From: Arsenophonus sp052174475
GTDB lineage: Bacteria > Pseudomonadota > Gammaproteobacteria > Enterobacterales > Enterobacteriaceae
DNA: 64,000 nucleotides
Direction: 5' to 3'
Assembly (NCBI GenBank): GCA_052174475.1
Contig: JBQMRO010000044.1
Coordinates: forward strand, 1-64,000
The notes under the pieces were generated by a model. The model was not told the DNA's origin. It did no database searches and worked only from the letters and a program-made list of their open reading frames with translations. A program made the position numbers and the translations under genes. This document shows positions 58,597 through 64,000 of this stretch, piece by piece (positions within the stretch are counted from its first letter, which is position 1; each line of letters begins with the position of its first letter).

Positions 58597-61311
58597 ATGT
58601 TAACTAAGTTACTAAAAAAAATTTTTGGTACTAGTAATGATCATACTTTACATCGTTTAAGCAAAGTTGTTGAGATTATTAATCAATTAGAGCCTAAATT
58701 TGAAAAATTTTCTGATCAAGAACTTAAAGCTAAGACTGATGAATTTCGACGGCGCCTTAAATCCGGTGAAACATTAGATGATTTAATCATTGAAGCGTTT
58801 GCAACTGTTCGTGAAGCCAGTAAACGGGTTTTTAATATGCGTCATTTTAATGTTCAGTTGATAGGTGGAATAGTACTTAATGAGCGCTGCATAGCAGAGA
58901 TGCGTACAGGTGAAGGAAAGACATTAACATCTACATTACCTGCATATTTAAATGCTTTAACTGGTAATGGCGTTCATATTGTTACCGTAAACGATTATTT
59001 AGCTAAACGTGATGCAGAAAATAATCGAGTACTATTTGAATTTCTTGGTATGACGGTAGGTATTAATTTATCAGGTATGCCAGTGACATTGAAGCGCAGA
59101 GCTTATGCTGCGGATATTACTTATGGGACTAACAATGAATATGGTTTTGATTATTTGCGTGACAATATGGCTTTTAGTCCAGAAGAGCGTGTGCAGCGTA
59201 AACTTCATTACGCCTTAGTCGACGAGGTTGATTCAATTTTAATTGATGAAGCTCGTACTCCATTGATTATTTCAGGACCGGCAGAAAATAGTTCAGATAT
59301 ATATAAAAAAATGGATAAACTAATCCCTAATCTTAGGAAACAAGAAAAAGAAGATTCAGATATTTTTCAAGGTGAAGGTCATTTTTCTGTTGATGAAAAA
59401 TCACGTCAAGTTACGTTAACAGAACGTGGATTAGAATTAATTGAGCAATTATTAGTAAAAGCGAATTTAATGAAAGAGGGCGAATCGCTATATTCTCCAG
59501 CTAATATTATGCTTATGCATCATGTTATGGCTGCCCTACGTGCTCATGCACTTTTTAGTCGTGATGTAGATTATCTTATTAAAGATGGTCAGATTATTAT
59601 TGTTGATGAGCATACCGGACGTACAATGAAAGGACGTCGTTGGTCAGATGGATTACATCAAGCTGTTGAGGCAAAAGAAGGTGTTGAAATTCAAAATGAG
59701 AATCAAACATTAGCATCGATTACCTTCCAAAATTATTTTCGGCTATACGAAAAACTCGCGGGTATGACTGGTACTGCTGATACAGAAGCTTTTGAATTTA
59801 GATCAATTTATAAATTGAACACAATTGCTATTCCAACTAATCGTCCGATGATCCGTAATGATTTACCTGATTTAGTTTATATGACTGAAGCAGATAAATT
59901 TGCTGCTATTATCGATGATATTCGTAAATGTACTACCAGAGGCCAACCTGTATTAGTAGGTACTATTTCAATCGAAAAATCAGAGCTAATTTCTCAAGAG
60001 CTAACTAAAGCTAAAATTGCGCATAACGTTTTAAATGCTAAGTTTCATGCAATGGAAGCAGATATTATTGCTGAAGCCGGGCAGGCAGGTTCGGTAACTA
60101 TTGCAACTAATATGGCCGGGAGAGGTACAGACATTGTCTTAGGAGGCAGCTGGCAAGCAGAAATCAATAAACTAGAGAACGCTAGTCAGGAGCAAATTGA
60201 TCAAATCAAAACAGCTTGGCAAGCTCGTCATGAGGCGGTAATTGCTGCTGCTGGTTTGCATATCATTGGTACAGAACGCCATGAATCTCGTCGTATTGAT
60301 AACCAGTTACGTGGACGTTCTGGACGCCAAGGAGATCCAGGTTCATCCCGTTTTTATCTTTCAATGGAAGATTCTTTAATGCGTATTTTTGCTTCTGATC
60401 GAATGACAGGAATAATGCGTAAATTGGGAATGAAACCTGGTGAAGCTATTGAGCATCCTTGGGTAACAAAAGCAATCGTTAATGCACAACGTAAGATTGA
60501 AAGTCGTAACTTTGATATTCGAAAACAACTTTTGGAATATGATGATGTTGCTAACGATCAGCGCCGAGCCATCTATTTACAGCGTAATGATTTGTTAGAT
60601 AGTGCTGATATTAGTGAAACAATTAACAGCATTCGTAAAGATGTAATAACCGTAACTATTGATACTTATATTCCTCCCCAGTCTTTGGAAGAAATGTGGA
60701 ATATTAATGCTTTAGAAAATCGCTTAAACAAGGATTTTAATTTAAAGTTACCTGTTCAAAAGTGGTTGGATAAAGAACCAGAATTACATGAAGAAACCTT
60801 GCGTGAACGTATTTTAGAAAAAATAATTGCAGCTTATAAGGAAAAAGAGAGAATTGTAGGTAGTGATGAGATTATGCGTAATTTTGAGAAGGATATCATG
60901 CTACAAACTCTTGATACTTTATGGAAAGAGCATTTAGCTGCAATGGATTATTTGCGACATGGAATTCATTTACGAGGCTATGCACAAAGAGATCCAAAAC
61001 AGGAATATAAGCGTGAATCTTTTAGTATGTTTGCGAATATGCTAGAAACTCTAAAATATGAAGTAATTAGTACATTAAGCAAATTAGAAGTTCGATTACC
61101 AGAGAAAGTAGCTTTGCTTGATCAAAAAAAACGTAAAGAGACAGAGTTTCTTATGAAAAAACAGTATCTTAGCCATGAAATTGAAAATGAAGCATTGATC
61201 TCAAAAATAGAACCTCAAATAGCAGGGCAAGCCAATAAAATTGGTCGTAATGAACTTTGTCCATGTGGTTCAGGTAAAAAATATAAGCATTGTCATGGTA
61301 GCTTGAATTAA
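58597..61311 (+). CDS. secA: Preprotein translocase ATPase SecA
   Basis: SecA drives unfolded proteins through SecYEG. The 904-residue product (901 in E. coli) has the N-terminal amphipathic region (M-L-T-K-L-L-K-K-I-F-G), Walker A M-R-T-G-E-G-K-T-L (about 102-110), the D-E-V-D-S-I-L-I-D-E-A-R block (about 209-220), the preprotein-binding domain, motif V-type T-N-M-A-G-R-G-T-D-I, and the C-terminal zinc finger C-P-C-G-S-G-K-K-Y-K-H-C-H-G that binds SecB and phospholipids. Nothing key is missing. It is next to dciA, not mutT/yacG: the downstream neighbours have been replaced by IS relics. Confidence 0.98.
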   Translation: MLTKLLKKIFGTSNDHTLHRLSKVVEIINQLEPKFEKFSDQELKAKTDEFRRRLKSGETLDDLIIEAFATVREASKRVFNMRHFNVQLIGGIVLNERCIAEMRTGEGKTLTSTLPAYLNALTGNGVHIVTVNDYLAKRDAENNRVLFEFLGMTVGINLSGMPVTLKRRAYAADITYGTNNEYGFDYLRDNMAFSPEERVQRKLHYALVDEVDSILIDEARTPLIISGPAENSSDIYKKMDKLIPNLRKQEKEDSDIFQGEGHFSVDEKSRQVTLTERGLELIEQLLVKANLMKEGESLYSPANIMLMHHVMAALRAHALFSRDVDYLIKDGQIIIVDEHTGRTMKGRRWSDGLHQAVEAKEGVEIQNENQTLASITFQNYFRLYEKLAGMTGTADTEAFEFRSIYKLNTIAIPTNRPMIRNDLPDLVYMTEADKFAAIIDDIRKCTTRGQPVLVGTISIEKSELISQELTKAKIAHNVLNAKFHAMEADIIAEAGQAGSVTIATNMAGRGTDIVLGGSWQAEINKLENASQEQIDQIKTAWQARHEAVIAAAGLHIIGTERHESRRIDNQLRGRSGRQGDPGSSRFYLSMEDSLMRIFASDRMTGIMRKLGMKPGEAIEHPWVTKAIVNAQRKIESRNFDIRKQLLEYDDVANDQRRAIYLQRNDLLDSADISETINSIRKDVITVTIDTYIPPQSLEEMWNINALENRLNKDFNLKLPVQKWLDKEPELHEETLRERILEKIIAAYKEKERIVGSDEIMRNFEKDIMLQTLDTLWKEHLAAMDYLRHGIHLRGYAQRDPKQEYKRESFSMFANMLETLKYEVISTLSKLEVRLPEKVALLDQKKRKETEFLMKKQYLSHEIENEALISKIEPQIAGQANKIGRNELCPCGSGKKYKHCHGSLN

Positions 61312-61337
61312 AAGCTTAGTTGCTAAAACAATTAAAA

Positions 61338-61418
61338 TAAAAGTAAATAATATTTTACTCTTTTATTGCAAAACTTAAAAAGTAATTAATTATTTTTACA
61401 TAAAAATAATTAATTACT
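61338..61418 (+). terminator. Two AT-rich hairpins after secA
   Basis: The first, AGTAAA ... TTTACT followed by CTTTT (about 61340-61364), looks like a simple terminator. The second is an 18-bp perfect inverted repeat with a 2-nt spacer (61381-61398 and 61401-61418), made almost only of A and T. Confidence 0.55.
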
Positions 61419-61439
61419 TTACCTGTTGATATTATTAGA

Positions 61440-61920
61440 AATATATACTAAGAAATTTAGCTATCTTGACAAAATAGCTGCTAGAAATACCTTATACTGT
61501 ATGAATGATTTCTGCTATAGTGAAGGTTATTATCATAAAAAAAAGAAAACAAGCATATATCTCAAAGAGATTCTTTCTTTACTCTTTGCTAACATAAAGC
61601 TGCATATAGCTAGATTAGCTTGGCGACGACCCTATCGGATGATATCGATTTATATATTAAATCAACTCATTCCACTTTATCTGCTCATATTGTCACAGTA
61701 AGCATGTAACCGCTAAAAGAGATTTATTTAGGGTTATAAGTGAGATTGTTGCAAAATTCGCGATTGCAGGAAAACATTAACAATCTTATTAAAAGTGCTC
61801 TGGTGAAACTAGAGCAGAAGGATAAATAGTTTAGTTATCTATTATTTATGTTGAATAGCTTAACTTTACGGAAGTTAGAAAAACAAGCAACATTGATTTT
61901 AAAACAGCCTTTATATTGGC
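61440..61920 (+). mobile_element. IS1595-family relic, N-terminal part
   Basis: This aligns with the 5' parts of the IS1595 copies at 8700 and 30490, including the 'ggcgacgaccctatcggatg' and zinc-ribbon regions. A 91-codon open stretch at 61426-61701 is a surviving piece of the relic, not a gene. The catalytic half is missing and an IS481 end follows. Confidence 0.65.
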
Positions 61921-61924
61921 GGAA

Positions 61925-62070
61925 CTGTTTTTAATTCTAGTCAATAACTTTAGATTATTCAACATCGATATATTTGTCTGTACAATCAGAATTACCCAAA
62001 TCAGTATTTAGTAGTAAAAAATTCTTTTACAGTCTATAAAAGATTTGCTCAAAGTTAAACTTGAATTTTT
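61925..62070 (+). mobile_element. IS481-family relic, 3' end only
   Basis: It matches the C-terminal 140 nt of the IS481 copies at 776-1610 and 9500-10310: 'tgtctgtacaatcagaatta', then the block with 'tagtagtaaaa' and 'caaagttaaacttgaat'. It keeps the IS1595-then-IS481 order of the other clusters. Confidence 0.65.
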
Positions 62071-62400
62071 CAAAAGAACATATTTTTTCCTGGGAAAAAG
62101 AGAGTTAATTCTTATTAAGCTATATTAAACAGTTATTAAAATAACTATATTATACGCATATCCAACTAAAAGTTTTTATGTCAACTTTTTAAAAAAATAG
62201 TTAATTTTATAATTAATACATTATTTAAATTAAAAAAATCGTATAAAACGTATAAAAATTTTTTATTGTGTAAAATACATATCAAAGTGATTACTGCTTT
62301 ATTTTTTTTAAATTTTAACTATAAAAAATCCTAAATAAATAGAAGCTATTAACTAATAATTGAATAAATTAAAACTGGTATCGAAGTTAAATAAAACCTC
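62071..62400. other. AT-rich gap before the htpX terminator
   Basis: About 330 nt of very AT-rich sequence. I see no gene, RNA or repeat in it. Confidence 0.4.
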
Positions 62401-62401
62401 C

Positions 62402-62428
62402 CCCCCACCTAAATAATGGTGGGGGTTT
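62402..62428 (-). terminator. Rho-independent terminator of htpX
   Basis: CCCCCACC and GGTGGGGG (8-bp GC-rich stem, 8-nt loop) lie just after the htpX stop on the minus strand and are followed there by a T-rich stretch. The left arm carries extra C residues beyond the stem. It is one of the most GC-rich spots outside genes. Confidence 0.8.
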
Positions 62429-62438
62429 AGTTGTTGTT

Positions 62439-63323
62439 TTATTGACTAAGATAAATACCTCTACGTAAGGCTTCAATTCGTTTATCAAGAGGGGGATGAG
62501 ATAAAAATAACTCACTAAAAGATTTAGAGCGGCCGTTAATACAAAAAGCCATCATACTTCCATCTTCTTGCGGTTCATAACTTGTTTTCAGACGTTGTAG
62601 CGCAGCAATCATTTTCTCTCTACCCACTAAACCAGCTGAACCTGCATCTGCTCGGAATTCACGATAACGCGAAAACCACATAGTAATAATACTCGCTAAA
62701 ACAGCAAATACGATTTCTAATACCATTGATACCGCAAAATAAATCATTGGATTACCTTGGTTATTTTCATTCTCATTATTGCTATTTGATAAAAATCCAG
62801 ACGCCAACTGAGCAATAATACGTGAAATAAAAATGACAAAAGTATTTACTACTCCTTGTAGTAAGGTCATTGTTACCATATCACCGTTAGTAATGTGACT
62901 AATCTCATGAGCAATAACTGCTTCAGCTTCATCACGATCCATACTTTCTAATAAACCTGTACTAACAGCAACCAGTGACGCATCACGACGAGCTCCGGTA
63001 GCAAAAGCGTTAATATCGAGTGCATGATAAATAGCAACTTCTGGCATTTTAATGCCAGCTTGATCAGACTGATGCTTAACGGTATTTAATAACCAATGTT
63101 CCGTTTCTGTCGTCGGGTTTTCAATTACCTGCCCTCCAACAGAACGTAATGCCATCCATTTTGATATTAGTAATGAGATAAATGAGCCACCAAAACCAAA
63201 AAGACCAGCCATAATCATTAATCCCGGAACGCTTTGTTCCTTGATACCAGTCAAGCTCAAAATAATTCCAAATACAAACATTACTGCCAAGTTTGTAAGT
63301 AAAAACAAGGCTATTCGCATCAT
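62439..63323 (-). CDS. htpX: Membrane zinc metalloprotease HtpX
   Basis: HtpX is an inner-membrane M48 protease that, with FtsH, removes damaged membrane proteins. The 294-residue product (293 in E. coli) has two N-terminal helices (about 4-25 and 33-55), the zinc motif H-E-I-S-H (about 140-144), two further hydrophobic segments, and the third ligand Glu in R-E-F-R-A-D-A-G (about 222). M-M-R-I-A-L-F-L-L-T-N matches the family start. On its strand, CTTGAA at 63406-63401 is a possible heat-shock -35, but the -10 match is poor. Confidence 0.96.
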   Translation of the reverse strand: MMRIALFLLTNLAVMFVFGIILSLTGIKEQSVPGLMIMAGLFGFGGSFISLLISKWMALRSVGGQVIENPTTETEHWLLNTVKHQSDQAGIKMPEVAIYHALDINAFATGARRDASLVAVSTGLLESMDRDEAEAVIAHEISHITNGDMVTMTLLQGVVNTFVIFISRIIAQLASGFLSNSNNENENNQGNPMIYFAVSMVLEIVFAVLASIITMWFSRYREFRADAGSAGLVGREKMIAALQRLKTSYEPQEDGSMMAFCINGRSKSFSELFLSHPPLDKRIEALRRGIYLSQ

Positions 63324-63542
63324 AAAAATTGCTTTCCTTTATTAATTAATAACATCTAAGATTAAATTAGTAATATATAAATAATGTTTTTTAATTATTT
63401 TTCAAGCCCTTTGTTCTGCAGATATAAAAAAAACACTCAACTTTACATTTATATAAATAAATAGTATTTTTTATTTTAAAAAACAATTTTTATATAATTT
63501 TTTTATTTCATAAATCACTATAGTTTAAAAAATTATATAAAA

Positions 63543-64000
63543 GAGTTATTAGTAAATCTTGATGTATTCCTATTAGCTACGTTCCACTCTGATGCTTCAT
63601 AAATTTCTTCTCCCTCTTTAAATTAGATGTTGTTTACCTCAGAGTAAACAGGTTGAAACCAGTTAACTTGCTTTACTTTTCTGAACAAATTAGAACAGCT
63701 TAAGTACTATTGACATCCTTCTTTTTCTTGAACTAAAGTGCTTTAGGGCATCAGTTTCGAAGGTTCACTATCACACAAAAGTAAATTTAATTAACTTCGA
63801 CATTTTTATCGATACTAGTACGTTAACGGAAAGTCGTAGAGTACCAATCATTTTTATTGAATTGTTAGAAAATTGAATTGCTCTTTAAGAGCAGGCTAAA
63901 AATCCTACTTTTATTGCTAAAGCAGATTAAATTGGTTTAATTGGTTTATTATAAATTAATATTTTACCGGAGTATGTATTCTTTAACCAAAAATATTGAT
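63543..64000 (-). mobile_element. IS256-family relic, minus strand, runs off the window
   Basis: It begins with the clearest terminus, 'gagttattagtaaatc' at 63543, then 'ccactctgatgcttcataaa' and the decayed C-terminal transposase region, as in the copies at 3112 and 20541. The remaining part lies outside the window. It is frameshifted throughout. Confidence 0.75.

Noticed and set aside
61426..61701. 91-codon frame after secA as a new small membrane protein
   Set aside because: The sequence repeats at 8700 and 30490 as the start of IS1595 relics, where it is broken.
63340..63406. Sigma-32 promoter of htpX
   Set aside because: CTTGAA is present, but the -10 region matches only about half of the consensus, so it is mentioned only as a possibility.

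Overview
The window is an AT-rich chromosomal segment of a gammaproteobacterium in the Enterobacterales, most likely an insect-associated symbiont whose genome is decaying. The 16S rRNA gene carries signatures I associate with the Morganellaceae (Proteus/Providencia/Arsenophonus), so an Arsenophonus-like symbiont is my best guess; this is inference from memory, not a search. Housekeeping proteins are full length and very close to their E. coli counterparts, while about half of the first 40 kb is degraded insertion-sequence (IS) and gene debris. By summing coordinates, intact genes cover roughly 17.5 kb of the first 40 kb, against nearly all of 40.0-57.3 kb. Layout: 0-11 kb holds waaA, a small yacG, a dead zapD and coaE, embedded in IS relics. 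10.4-20.2 kb keeps an ancestral enterobacterial block: bamD (divergent), rluD, pgeF (dead), clpB, an rRNA operon with intact 16S but collapsed 23S and 5S, then pssA. 20.5-29.4 kb has an IS relic, gyrA, ubiG (divergent), and the nrdA-nrdB-yfaE ribonucleotide reductase operon. 29.4-39.5 kb is mostly debris around fabB: IS481, IS1595 and IS256 relics, plus dead mnmC, a dead EamA-like permease and dead cra. 39.5-57.3 kb is the division and cell wall (dcw) cluster: dead mraZ, rsmH, ftsL, ftsI, murE, murF, mraY, murD, ftsW, murG, murC, a ddlB-ftsQ in-frame fusion, ftsA, ftsZ, lpxC. 57.4-61.3 kb has dciA (opposite strand) and secA without a recognisable secM. 61.4-64 kb has IS relics and htpX. How the genes work together: the surviving set makes peptidoglycan precursors from UDP-MurNAc to lipid II, builds the septal ring, makes Kdo-lipid A (lpxC, waaA), phosphatidylserine/phosphatidylethanolamine (pssA), unsaturated fatty acids (fabB), CoA (coaE), ubiquinone (ubiG) and dNTPs (nrdAB), and maintains the envelope (bamD, secA, htpX, clpB). 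What has died is largely regulation and accessory function: mraZ, cra, zapD, pgeF, mnmC and apparently secM. Several control elements survive: a sigma-32-type promoter before clpB, a FabR-type operator inside the fabB promoter and an NrdR-type box before nrdA. I found no CRISPR array, tRNA, prophage, toxin or secondary-metabolite locus, and no convincing new defence or metabolic system. The strongest oddities are the Ddl-FtsQ fusion, the 16S-only rRNA operon, and an inverted IS256 pair with an unusually well-matched arm.
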